Positions 36,816 through 44,813 of a stretch of 64,000 nucleotides of DNA are shown here, piece by piece (position 1 is the first letter of the stretch; the number at the start of each line of letters is the position of its first letter). Below the pieces are notes generated by a model. That model was not told the origin of the DNA. It did not search any database and was given only the letters and a program-made list of their open reading frames with translations. The stretch is taken from assembly GCA_947627235.1 (NCBI GenBank), contig CANQVG010000001.1, positions 62,001 to 126,000 of the forward strand, written 5' to 3'. A program made the translations under genes and the position numbers. Source of the DNA: an uncultured Clostridia bacterium (GTDB taxonomy: Bacteria; Bacillota; Clostridia; Oscillospirales; Ruminococcaceae).

Positions 36816-38805
36816 AGTAACTGTCGCTAAGACCGCAGGTTTCTGTTTCGGAGTCGACAGGGCGGTAAAGCTTGCGTATGAGGCAGCGGGAAGATATGAT
36901 AACGTTCTTACGCTCGGACCGATAATTCATAATCCGGACGTCGTGGGCGACCTCGAAAAGCACGGTGTGAGGGTTATAGAAAACCTTGACGGCGTCACGG
37001 CCAAGGATACGGTGATAATCCGCTCTCACGGCGTAGGTCCCGACGTTTATGCGAAGCTGCTTGAAATAGGCGCGAGGGTAGTAGACGCCACATGTCCTTA
37101 TGTTAAAAAGATTCATCAGATAGTGTCGGAGCGTTCAAAGGCCGGAGATTTGATACTGATTGCGGGCGACGAAACCCATCCTGAGGTCAGAGGAATAGTA
37201 GGATATGCCTCAGGAGAGTATCATGTCTTTGCCGACGCTGACGAGATGATGAAACTTATAAGAAAAAACTGTGAAAATTCAAAAAAAAGTGTTGCAATTC
37301 TTTCGCAAACCACTTATAATATTAAACTGTGGGAGAATTGTAAATCCCTTGTAAAGGATATGCCGGGCGTGACGGTTTACAACACCGTCTGTGCGGCAAC
37401 CTCCAAAAGGCAGTCCGAGGCTATGGAGCTTTCCTCTCAAAACGATGTCATGATTATCGTAGGCGGGTGTAACAGCTCAAACACCAAAAAGCTGTATGAT
37501 ATATGCAGTCAAAACGCCGAGTGTCATCTCGTGGAGAATGCCGAGGGTCTGAAAGATATAGATTTTTCCCATATAAGATCCGCTGGGATCTCTGCCGGCG
37601 CGTCAACTCCGGCGTATATTATTAAGGAGGTACAAAATACCATGACTGAAATTCTGACAAAGGAAGAGGAGTTCAACTTCGAGGAAGCGATTGAGCAGAC
37701 CTTCAAGAAAATATATACCGGAAAGAGAGTAAGCGGCATCGTCACTGCGGTCAACCCCACTGAAGTTATAGTCGATATCGGAACCAAGCAAACCGGATAT
37801 ATTCCTCAGGCAGAACTTTCTTCCGATCCGAACGTAAAGCCTTCCGACGTTGTATCTGTGGGCGACGAGATTGACGTTATCGTCACCAAAATCAACGACG
37901 TTGAAGGAATAGTTTACCTCTCCAAGAAGCAGGTAGACGCACAAAAAGGCTACGACGAGGTTAAAAAAGCCGCTGAGGATGGCACCGCCGTTTCGGGCGT
38001 TGTCACCAATGTCATAAAGGGCGGAGTTATCGTAGTCGTAGAGGGTATGAGAGTCTTCGTCCCCGCATCGCAGACCGGCGTAAGAGCTGACGTCAGCCTT
38101 GATACGCTTTTAAAGCAGACCGTTAACCTCAAGATAATCGAGCTCAACGAGCAGCGCAAGCGCGCCGTCGGTTCGATTCGCAAGGTCGCTGCGGAGGAGA
38201 GAGCTGCAAAGCGCGCTGCGTTCTTCGAGAATGCCGTTATCGGCTCCACAGTCGAGGGCGAGGTTAAGTCAATCACCGACTACGGCGTATTTGTCGATGT
38301 CGGCGGTGTCGACGGTCTTGTCAGAAAGGCAGACCTCACTTGGGCGAGAATCAAGCACCCGTCCGACGTTGTATCCGTTGGAGACCGCATCGAGGTCACC
38401 ATAAAGGATATCGACCGCGAGACCGGCAAGGTTTCTCTCGTCTACAAGAAGCAGTCCGACAATCCTTGGGACATCTTCCGCAATAACTACGAGCTCGGAC
38501 AAGTCGTTGATGCGACTATTGTGTCCATCACGAGCTTCGGCGCTTTTGCGCAGATAATTCCCGGTATCGACGGTCTTATTCACATTTCGCAGATCGCCGA
38601 CCAGAGAGTCAACAATGTTGCTGATTTCCTCACCGTCGGTCAGACCGTTCAGGCGAAGATTACCGAGTGCGATTTTGAAAAGAAGCGCGTCAGCCTCTCA
38701 ATCAGAGCGCTCCTGCCCTCTGCAAATGAAGCTGAGGAAGCAGATGAAGCCGTTGAAGCCGAAGACGCAGCCGAAACCGAATCCACCGAGGAGTCGGCTG
38801 AATAA
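36808..38805 (+). CDS. ispH: Fused IspH (HMBPP reductase) / ribosomal protein S1
   Basis: A 665-residue bifunctional protein known from Clostridia. Residues 1 to about 278 are IspH, the last enzyme of the MEP isoprenoid pathway, with cluster Cys in AGFCFGVDRAV, DATCPYVKK and the VGGCNSSNT block. From residue 279 four S1 RNA-binding domains follow (about 308-377, 392-460, 478-550, 562-634) and an acidic tail. A strong AAGGAGGT (37624-37631) and in-frame ATG (37642, residue 279) sit exactly at the junction, which could yield separate S1. It overlaps cmk-plsC by eight bases and ends at a terminator. Confidence 0.95.
   Translation: MPKVTVAKTAGFCFGVDRAVKLAYEAAGRYDNVLTLGPIIHNPDVVGDLEKHGVRVIENLDGVTAKDTVIIRSHGVGPDVYAKLLEIGARVVDATCPYVKKIHQIVSERSKAGDLILIAGDETHPEVRGIVGYASGEYHVFADADEMMKLIRKNCENSKKSVAILSQTTYNIKLWENCKSLVKDMPGVTVYNTVCAATSKRQSEAMELSSQNDVMIIVGGCNSSNTKKLYDICSQNAECHLVENAEGLKDIDFSHIRSAGISAGASTPAYIIKEVQNTMTEILTKEEEFNFEEAIEQTFKKIYTGKRVSGIVTAVNPTEVIVDIGTKQTGYIPQAELSSDPNVKPSDVVSVGDEIDVIVTKINDVEGIVYLSKKQVDAQKGYDEVKKAAEDGTAVSGVVTNVIKGGVIVVVEGMRVFVPASQTGVRADVSLDTLLKQTVNLKIIELNEQRKRAVGSIRKVAAEERAAKRAAFFENAVIGSTVEGEVKSITDYGVFVDVGGVDGLVRKADLTWARIKHPSDVVSVGDRIEVTIKDIDRETGKVSLVYKKQSDNPWDIFRNNYELGQVVDATIVSITSFGAFAQIIPGIDGLIHISQIADQRVNNVADFLTVGQTVQAKITECDFEKKRVSLSIRALLPSANEAEEADEAVEAEDAAETESTEESAE
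37624..37644 (+). promoter_or_regulatory. Internal ribosome binding site and start at the IspH/S1 junction
   Basis: AAGGAGGT (37624-37631) followed 10 bases later by an in-frame ATG (37642-37644). Initiation here would give a free 387-residue S1 protein beginning MTEILTKEEEFN. Translation of the fusion reads through this region as IKEVQNTM. Whether ribosomes use it is inference. Confidence 0.6.
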
Positions 38806-38819
38806 TCATTGCAAGACTA

Positions 38820-38850
38820 ACGGCAGGGGAGCAATTCTCCTGCCGTTTTT
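38820..38850 (+). terminator. Intrinsic terminator after ispH-rpsA
   Basis: ACGGCAGGGGAG, loop CAATT, CTCCTGCCGT with one bulged base, then TTTTT (38846-38850); 14 bases past the stop codon. Confidence 0.9.
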
Positions 38851-38899
38851 GCAATTTATTAAGATTCGGTTAAAAATGGTTACAATTTCGGTTTTGCTC

Positions 38900-38928
38900 T
38901 TAACATTTTTGAAAAAGTGTGGTATATT
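38900..38928 (+). promoter_or_regulatory. Probable promoter for the PBP1A gene
   Basis: TTAACA (38900-38905), 17 bases, TATATT (38923-38928), 40 bases before the start. Upstream at 38852-38869 is a sequence nearly identical to one at 46742-46759 (see findings). Confidence 0.6.
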
Positions 38929-38967
38929 GTAAAAGAAGTGATTATCTTTCGGAAAGGAGCGGTTTGG

Positions 38968-41304
38968 TTGTCAAAGCTATCCGAAAATCTGAAAAAAATT
39001 AAACGCAGGCTGCGCAGAATATTCAGACCGATAAAAAAGACTGTCGGAACAGTAGCGACGGCATTTCTCTGTCTGTTCCTCGTGGCGGTTCTAACCGTTA
39101 CGATTGTGGGTTCGGCGTTTACAGTCTATATTGTCAATCTTATGGAGGGTACTTCCGAGATAACTCTTGATAATGTCTCCTCCAGCTACACTACCTATAT
39201 CTATGCACAGGGCGACAACGGCGACTGGATAGTCTACGACCTTATGTCAAACGAGGGCGAAAAGCGCATCTGGTGCAGCCTTGAGGGTATACCTCAGCAC
39301 GTTCAGGACGCTTTTATCTATTCCGAGGATGAGCGTTTTTACAGCCACGACGGCGTTGATTTTCAGGGCATACTTTCAGCCATCAGGGATATTGTCACTA
39401 AAGACAGCAAGCGCGGAGCCTCTACGATAACGCAGCAGACCGTAAAGAACATCACCGACGACCGCGCCGATATGGACGACGGTCTTGCCGGCGTCGCGAG
39501 AAAGATACGCGAGCTCTACCGTGCGGTTCAGCTTGAAAAGCACTACACCAAGGACGATATTCTTGAAACGTATCTCAACCTCGTTCCGCTCAATAACAAT
39601 ATCTACGGTGTTCAGGCGGCGTCGAACTACTACTTCAACAAAGACGTGAGCGAGCTTACCCTCGGTGAAGCGGCGTGCATAGCCGCTATAACCAAGAGCC
39701 CGAGATTTAACGACCCTATAGATCACCCCGACAGCAACTATGAGCGCCGCGAGTATATCCTCGACGCGATGCTCGAAAACGGCGCAATTTCCTCACAGGA
39801 ACACGACGCCGCGCTCGCCGAGGAGCTTCACCTCATAGGCAGCATGGTCTATACAAAGACCGATGACAACTCGGTAGATTCTTCGGCGGTTTCGGCTTAC
39901 GACAACTTCAACAGCGTTTCCTCCTACTACGTCGACGCCGTGATAAACCAGTGCGTTGACGTATTTATGAACAAGTACGGTATAAGTTGGCAGGAGGCGT
40001 ATCAAAAGCTCCGTTCCGGCGGATATCAGATTTACACCTGCGTCGACCTCGACATTCAGAAGCAGCTTGAGGAAAAATATCTTGATTACCATAATCTCTT
40101 CGGCGAAGACGGCGACGAGAAGCTCCAGAGCGCATGCATCTGTATGGACTACAACGGCAGAGTGCTCGGAGTGATAGGCGGTGTAGGCAAAAAGGAAAGC
40201 CCTCTCGGTCTGAACCGCGCCACGCAGTCTACCCGTCAGCCCGGCTCGTCGATAAAGCCTATCGCCTCATATTCCCTTGCGGTCGACAAGGATTACATTA
40301 CATGGTCTTCGCAATTTTTGGACGCACCGCTTCTTATCGAGGACGCCTCTGCCGAAAACGGCTATATGGTCTGGCCGGTAAACTATTCAACTTCCAGCAA
40401 CCGTGGCGCTTGGTCCTATGATTATAACTTTACTTTCCAGTGCCTCCAGCGCTCTCTCAACACCACCGCCGCGCAGATAGTCGAGATGTTGACGCCTGCT
40501 TCCTGCTTTGAGCAGCTCTATTATAAGCTTCACCTTAATACTCTCGCTCTGTATCAGAACGGCAGCACCGATGTAGCGCGGTCTCCGATGTCGGTGGGCG
40601 CGCTGACCAACGGCGTAAAGCTTCAGGATATGGCGGCGGCGTATCAGATTTTCGGCAACGGAGGTCTCTACTACGATTCAACCTTTATCTCGAGAATTAT
40701 CGACAATACCGGCGAGGTGATATATTCACACAGCTTTGTAGGTGAGAACGTCCTGAATGAGAGTACGGCCTACGTTATGAACAGAATGATGGAGACCGTA
40801 GTATCAAGCTCGCGCGGCACGGGACGCAACGCAAAGCTCGACGGAGTTGAGCTTATTGCGAAAACCGGTACCACTAACGACTGGCACGACCTTTGGTTTA
40901 TGGGCTGCACCCCCAACTACGTCACGGGGCTTTGGATAGGCTACGACATTCCTGCAGATATCGGCACGAGCGTAAGCTCGTCGACTGTCTGGAAAAACGT
41001 CTTCAAGGACATTTGCGAGGCAGGGGAACTCAAGACTTTCAAAGCGTCAAACAACGTGGTTCAGCGCGAATACTGCACCGAAACGGGTCTTATTGCCGGC
41101 AGCGGCTGCACCTCTACCTCGACCGGTTTCTATAAGCGCACGAATATTCCGCCGGTATGCTCGGGCGACCATGTATACCCCGAGATTGATAAATCCAAAA
41201 AGCCGGTAATAGTTACCGACGGCGTGGATACGGCGCATTACGAGGAGCTTACGGGTCACCACTACTTCTATGTCTTCAACATTCTGCGAGACGGAAGCTT
41301 TTAA
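38968..41304 (+). CDS. Class A penicillin-binding protein (PBP1A)
   Basis: A bifunctional peptidoglycan synthase: short basic cytoplasmic tail, one transmembrane helix (about 25-52), a GT51 glycosyltransferase domain with EDERFYSHDG (catalytic Glu) and GASTITQQ, and a transpeptidase domain with the SSIK tetrad in RQPGSSIKP, SLN and KTGTT motifs. Length is 778 residues from TTG 38968, placed nine bases after GGAAAGGAG; the upstream ATG at 38917 has no ribosome binding site and would start inside the promoter. The C-terminal tail is short and carries extra Cys residues (CTETGLIAGSGCTSTST). Confidence 0.93.
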   Translation: MSKLSENLKKIKRRLRRIFRPIKKTVGTVATAFLCLFLVAVLTVTIVGSAFTVYIVNLMEGTSEITLDNVSSSYTTYIYAQGDNGDWIVYDLMSNEGEKRIWCSLEGIPQHVQDAFIYSEDERFYSHDGVDFQGILSAIRDIVTKDSKRGASTITQQTVKNITDDRADMDDGLAGVARKIRELYRAVQLEKHYTKDDILETYLNLVPLNNNIYGVQAASNYYFNKDVSELTLGEAACIAAITKSPRFNDPIDHPDSNYERREYILDAMLENGAISSQEHDAALAEELHLIGSMVYTKTDDNSVDSSAVSAYDNFNSVSSYYVDAVINQCVDVFMNKYGISWQEAYQKLRSGGYQIYTCVDLDIQKQLEEKYLDYHNLFGEDGDEKLQSACICMDYNGRVLGVIGGVGKKESPLGLNRATQSTRQPGSSIKPIASYSLAVDKDYITWSSQFLDAPLLIEDASAENGYMVWPVNYSTSSNRGAWSYDYNFTFQCLQRSLNTTAAQIVEMLTPASCFEQLYYKLHLNTLALYQNGSTDVARSPMSVGALTNGVKLQDMAAAYQIFGNGGLYYDSTFISRIIDNTGEVIYSHSFVGENVLNESTAYVMNRMMETVVSSSRGTGRNAKLDGVELIAKTGTTNDWHDLWFMGCTPNYVTGLWIGYDIPADIGTSVSSSTVWKNVFKDICEAGELKTFKASNNVVQREYCTETGLIAGSGCTSTSTGFYKRTNIPPVCSGDHVYPEIDKSKKPVIVTDGVDTAHYEELTGHHYFYVFNILRDGSF

Positions 41305-41328
41305 ATTCAACTGAAAGGGTGTTCGACA

Positions 41329-42432
41329 ATGCGGCTTTGCTGTCCCTGCCATTTCGGTCTGGAGAGCGTTCTTGGATTTGAAATCAAAAAAATCGGCGGA
41401 GAAAATCTCGAGGTTTCGGACGGAAGAATAAGCTTCGACGGCGATATGGAGCTTCTTGTCCGCGCGAATATCCGCCTTGCGACCGCCGAGAGGGTCTATA
41501 TCGAACTCGGAAGCTTTAAAGCCGAGACTTTCGCGGAGCTTTTTGACGGCGTCAGGGCTCTTAGACTTGAAGACTATATCGGCAAGACCGATGCCTTTCC
41601 GGTAAAAGGTCACAGTTTAAAATCGAAGCTTCACAGTATTCCCGACTGTCAGTCGATAATAAAAAAAGCCGCTGTCGAGCGGCTGAAAAGCGTATATCAT
41701 ATCGAAAGATTCGAAGAAACTGGTCCGAAGCATCAGATACAGTTTAATATCTTAAAGGACATTGTGACTGTATATCTCGACACCTCGGGCGACGGGCTTC
41801 ACAAGCGCGGTTACCGAAAAACCTCGAACTTGGCGCCGATAAAGGAGACCCTCGCCGCAGGAATAGTCGACCTTGCGAGAGTAAGAAGCGGAAGCGTAGT
41901 CTGCGACCCGATGTGCGGAAGCGGAACTTTTCTGATAGAATCCGCGTATAAGGCTCTCGGAATAGCACCGGGTCTTAAAAGGAGCTTTTGTGCGGAAAAG
42001 TGGGACGTCATTTCAAAGGAAATATGGCAAAACGAGCGCAACGCCGCTCTCGGAGATATCAGAGAGAATGATTTTAAGGCGTACGGCTTTGATATTGACG
42101 ACTTCGCGGTTTCGCTGAGCCGCTCCAACTGTAAGGAAGCCGGCGTCGCCGACAGGGTATCAGTAGAGAAGCGAGACATTTTGAATCACGTTCCGATTGA
42201 AGGCGCGATAACAATTTGCAACCCGCCCTATGGTGAAAGGATGCTTGAAATTCGTCAAGCCGAAGACCTTTACAGAAAGATGGGACAGGTACTTCACCCG
42301 TCAAAGACCAATCCTGCCTACATCATCACACCGCACGAGGAGTTTGAACGGCTCTTCGGCAAAAAGGCCGATAAAAAGCGCAAGCTTTATAACGGCATGC
42401 TTAAATGCTGCCTTTATATGTACTATCTCTGA
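41329..42432 (+). CDS. RlmL-like THUMP-domain rRNA methyltransferase
   Basis: A 367-residue class I RNA methyltransferase of the YpsC/RlmL N-terminal type. A THUMP domain (about 50-150) precedes the Rossmann domain with VCDPMCGSGTFLIE (motif I, about 190) and ICNPPYGER (the N2-guanine methylation motif, about 297). The likely substrate is 23S rRNA guanine. AAAGGGTG precedes the ATG. It ends tail-to-tail with mtaB, overlapping by ten bases. Confidence 0.88.
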   Translation: MRLCCPCHFGLESVLGFEIKKIGGENLEVSDGRISFDGDMELLVRANIRLATAERVYIELGSFKAETFAELFDGVRALRLEDYIGKTDAFPVKGHSLKSKLHSIPDCQSIIKKAAVERLKSVYHIERFEETGPKHQIQFNILKDIVTVYLDTSGDGLHKRGYRKTSNLAPIKETLAAGIVDLARVRSGSVVCDPMCGSGTFLIESAYKALGIAPGLKRSFCAEKWDVISKEIWQNERNAALGDIRENDFKAYGFDIDDFAVSLSRSNCKEAGVADRVSVEKRDILNHVPIEGAITICNPPYGERMLEIRQAEDLYRKMGQVLHPSKTNPAYIITPHEEFERLFGKKADKKRKLYNGMLKCCLYMYYL

Positions 42433-43715
42433 ACGATTTCGCCGAACAGTGAACCGTTCTCAGACGAAATTATTCGCACATTGTGCACCTGTCTGAAAAG
42501 CGTATCTGTAAAGCGTTTCACATTTACAAGCTGATAGCCCTCTGAATGCCCCTGATGAAAATCGGGGGATTTTTCGCGTTCAAAAATCACCTGTAAAACT
42601 TTCCCGATAAGCGAACGAAGATAGCTGTCTCTGCTGTTTTCCACAGCCTGCGCCATAATTCGTGCGCGCTTTGCTTTTACGGCTTCCGGTATTTGGTCTG
42701 CCCTCGCGGCGGCAGGAGTGCCTTTTCTCGGCGAGTAGGGGAATATGTGGGCGTCTGCAAAGGAAATTGACTTTACAAATTCGAGAGACTCATTAAAGTC
42801 TGCCTCAGTCTCCCCCGGGAAGCCGATCATAATATCGGTTGTTATCGCGCAGTCAGGAAAGCGCAGTCTGAGGTAATCGACAAGTTCGCGGTACCTTTCG
42901 GCGGTGTATTTGCGGCGCATTTGTAAGAGCGTTTTGTCACACCCGCTCTGGAGTGCAAGGTGAAAATGCGGACAAAGTCCGTGAAGCTTTGCAAGGCGGT
43001 CGATTACCTGCTCTGTCATCTCCTCGGGCTCAAGAGAGCCGAGCCTGACTCTTATCGCGCCGCTTTGAAGTATCGCTTCGGCAGCGTCGGCAACGGTTTT
43101 ATCTGTGCCTTTACCGTAGTCAGAGAGGTTTATCCCGACCGCGACGATCTCCTTATGTCCCGCTTCAACGAGGATTTTCGCTTCGGAAGCTATGGCGTCG
43201 AGCGGCTTTGAGCGTGAGCGTCCGCGCGCATAGGGGATTATGCAGTATGAGCAGAAACGGTCGCAGCCGTCCTGAATTTTGATTATGCCTCGCGTTTTGC
43301 TGCTGCCGTGAATCAGCGTTTCAAGTTCGGGATATTCCTTTTGCAACGGTGTGATTTCAACACTTTTGCACCTATTTTCAACAAAGCTTTCAACAAGCTC
43401 CGGTAAACGCTGTTTATTTTCGGTGCCGACTGCTACGTCTGCGTCCCTGACAGCTTCCGAATCCGCGCCGTGAGCCTGAGGGTGACATCCGCACAGAGCT
43501 ATGACGGCGTCCGGATTTTCGCGCCTGATGCGCCTTATAAGCTGACGAAGCTTCATATCCGACTGCGCGGTAACTGTGCAGGTGTTGATTATGCACGCTT
43601 TCGCCGATTCTATTTCGTCGGTAAAAGAGTGTCCGCGACGCTCAAAATTTTGCTTTAAAAGCTCGGTCTCATACTGATTGACCTTGCATCCAAAGGTGTA
43701 AAACCACACGTTCAT
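42423..43715 (-). CDS. mtaB: MtaB tRNA t6A37 methylthiotransferase
   Basis: Converts t6A37 to ms2t6A37 in tRNAs reading ANN codons. The 430-residue protein has the three MTTase Cys in GCKVNQYET, INTCTVT and LCGCHPQ, then the radical SAM motif CDRFCSYC (CX3CX2C, about 150) and a C-terminal TRAM domain. It is transcribed from a promoter at 43752-43780, divergent from the HPr-like gene. Confidence 0.93.
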   Translation of the reverse strand: MNVWFYTFGCKVNQYETELLKQNFERRGHSFTDEIESAKACIINTCTVTAQSDMKLRQLIRRIRRENPDAVIALCGCHPQAHGADSEAVRDADVAVGTENKQRLPELVESFVENRCKSVEITPLQKEYPELETLIHGSSKTRGIIKIQDGCDRFCSYCIIPYARGRSRSKPLDAIASEAKILVEAGHKEIVAVGINLSDYGKGTDKTVADAAEAILQSGAIRVRLGSLEPEEMTEQVIDRLAKLHGLCPHFHLALQSGCDKTLLQMRRKYTAERYRELVDYLRLRFPDCAITTDIMIGFPGETEADFNESLEFVKSISFADAHIFPYSPRKGTPAAARADQIPEAVKAKRARIMAQAVENSRDSYLRSLIGKVLQVIFEREKSPDFHQGHSEGYQLVNVKRFTDTLFRQVHNVRIISSENGSLFGEIVQR

Positions 43716-43751
43716 AGTTATTCCTCACATATTTTAACGTCTGTTAAAAGT

Positions 43752-43780
43752 ATAATATCACAAAAACAAAAAATTGTAAA
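43752..43780 (-). promoter_or_regulatory. Probable promoter for mtaB
   Basis: Minus strand: TTTACA (43780-43775), 17 bases, TATTAT (43757-43752), 37 bases before the start codon. Confidence 0.65.
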
Positions 43781-43796
43781 TTGTCTGTAAATTCGC

Positions 43797-43825
43797 TTGA
43801 CAGCTTATTGTAAGACTGCTATACT
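43797..43825 (+). promoter_or_regulatory. Promoter for the HPr-like gene
   Basis: TTGACA (43797-43802), 17 bases, TATACT (43820-43825), 34 bases before the ATG. Confidence 0.85.
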
Positions 43826-43858
43826 GAGATTCAAGAAAATTACATAGGGGGTATTTTT

Positions 43859-44089
43859 ATGACCGCTGTTAAAATCAGACTGGGTACCATAAATGACGTC
43901 AAGGACTTCGTCAACGCCGTTACGCTCTGCGACTATGAGGTCGACCTTGTTTCGGGAAGATACGCTATCGACGCCAAGTCGATAATGGGCATATTCAGCC
44001 TCGACCTTTCAAGACCTGTCGATATGATAATCCACACCGACGAATGCGGAGAGCTTCTCGCAAAGATTGACAGGTTCGTTGAAAAATAA
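43859..44089 (+). CDS. HPr-like protein lacking the phospho-His
   Basis: A 76-residue HPr-fold protein. The regulatory segment DAKSIMGIFSLDL (38-50) matches the Ser-46 region of PTS phosphocarrier HPr closely (Ser-41 here). The catalytic GLHARPA segment with His-15 is absent: the corresponding region reads INDVKDFVNAV. It therefore cannot carry phosphate from PEP like HPr, and may be a regulator in the way Crh is, or act with a partner. It has a strong promoter, a GGGGG ribosome binding site and its own terminator. Confidence 0.85.
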   Translation: MTAVKIRLGTINDVKDFVNAVTLCDYEVDLVSGRYAIDAKSIMGIFSLDLSRPVDMIIHTDECGELLAKIDRFVEK

Positions 44090-44099
44090 TATATCGTCA

Positions 44100-44130
44100 A
44101 AAGCCTCTCAAGCGAGAGGCTTTAATTTTT
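44100..44130. terminator. Terminator after the HPr-like gene
   Basis: AAAGCCTCTC (44100-44109), loop AAGC, GAGAGGCTTT (44114-44123), then AATTTTT. It sits between the convergent HPr-like gene and the minus-strand membrane protein and could serve both. Confidence 0.88.
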
Positions 44131-44151
44131 GTCTCGGCTTTCGACAGACGT

Positions 44152-44808
44152 TCAGTCGCCATAGTCGTATATATCGACCAATTCGTCGGTTCCCTTATAA
44201 TATAATTTGCCGCCGTCCGAGTAAAAAACTTGGTTTCCCTTGGCTACATTAAAACAGAAAACTATTCGATACAAGACGTCATATTCATATACACCGTCTT
44301 CGTTTTTCGTCTCATCTACTATATACTGATATCCGCATTTTTCGGGACTTATTTTGTTTTTTGCGATTTCTGTTATATTTTCGCCTAAATTTATTGTAAA
44401 AACAAGTGTTTCATAATCACCGTCGCCGTATTCGTCAACGGATGATGTTAAAAAAGAACTCTCGGTATCCATTTCTTCCGGAAGATTGATTAAGAAAGCA
44501 TGGGAAGGTCCCGAAACGGAATTTCCAAGCACGGTAACGTTTGTTTCTTCAATTCTGTCGGCGACGGTTATCTCCATACCGTTTAGGCTGCCATCCCAGT
44601 CATATACCGCGGCGACGGCTTTTTTAAATGTCGGGTTGTATTCATAACAAATGTTCTTTACATTAACGGAGCGATAGTCTTTGGAAGCGGACAATAACCA
44701 AAACAGCGATATACACAGAAAAGCAAAAATCGCAGCGCAAGTAAGGACGGTATTGATAATTACCGCGAAAATTATTTCCACAGTGAGAATGGTTTTTTGA
44801 GTTTTCAT
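44152..44808 (-). CDS. Hypothetical membrane-anchored protein
   Basis: I do not recognise this 218-residue protein. It has one long N-terminal hydrophobic segment (about 8-42) and an outside domain rich in Asp/Glu/Tyr, ending YDYGD. No catalytic motif is apparent. The frame opens inside asnB, but ATG 44808, five bases after the asnB stop, is the natural start, although the ribosome binding site is weak (CGGG). It probably depends on the asnB transcript. Confidence 0.7.
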   Translation of the reverse strand: MKTQKTILTVEIIFAVIINTVLTCAAIFAFLCISLFWLLSASKDYRSVNVKNICYEYNPTFKKAVAAVYDWDGSLNGMEITVADRIEETNVTVLGNSVSGPSHAFLINLPEEMDTESSFLTSSVDEYGDGDYETLVFTINLGENITEIAKNKISPEKCGYQYIVDETKNEDGVYEYDVLYRIVFCFNVAKGNQVFYSDGGKLYYKGTDELVDIYDYGD

Positions 44809-44813
44809 TGTTT

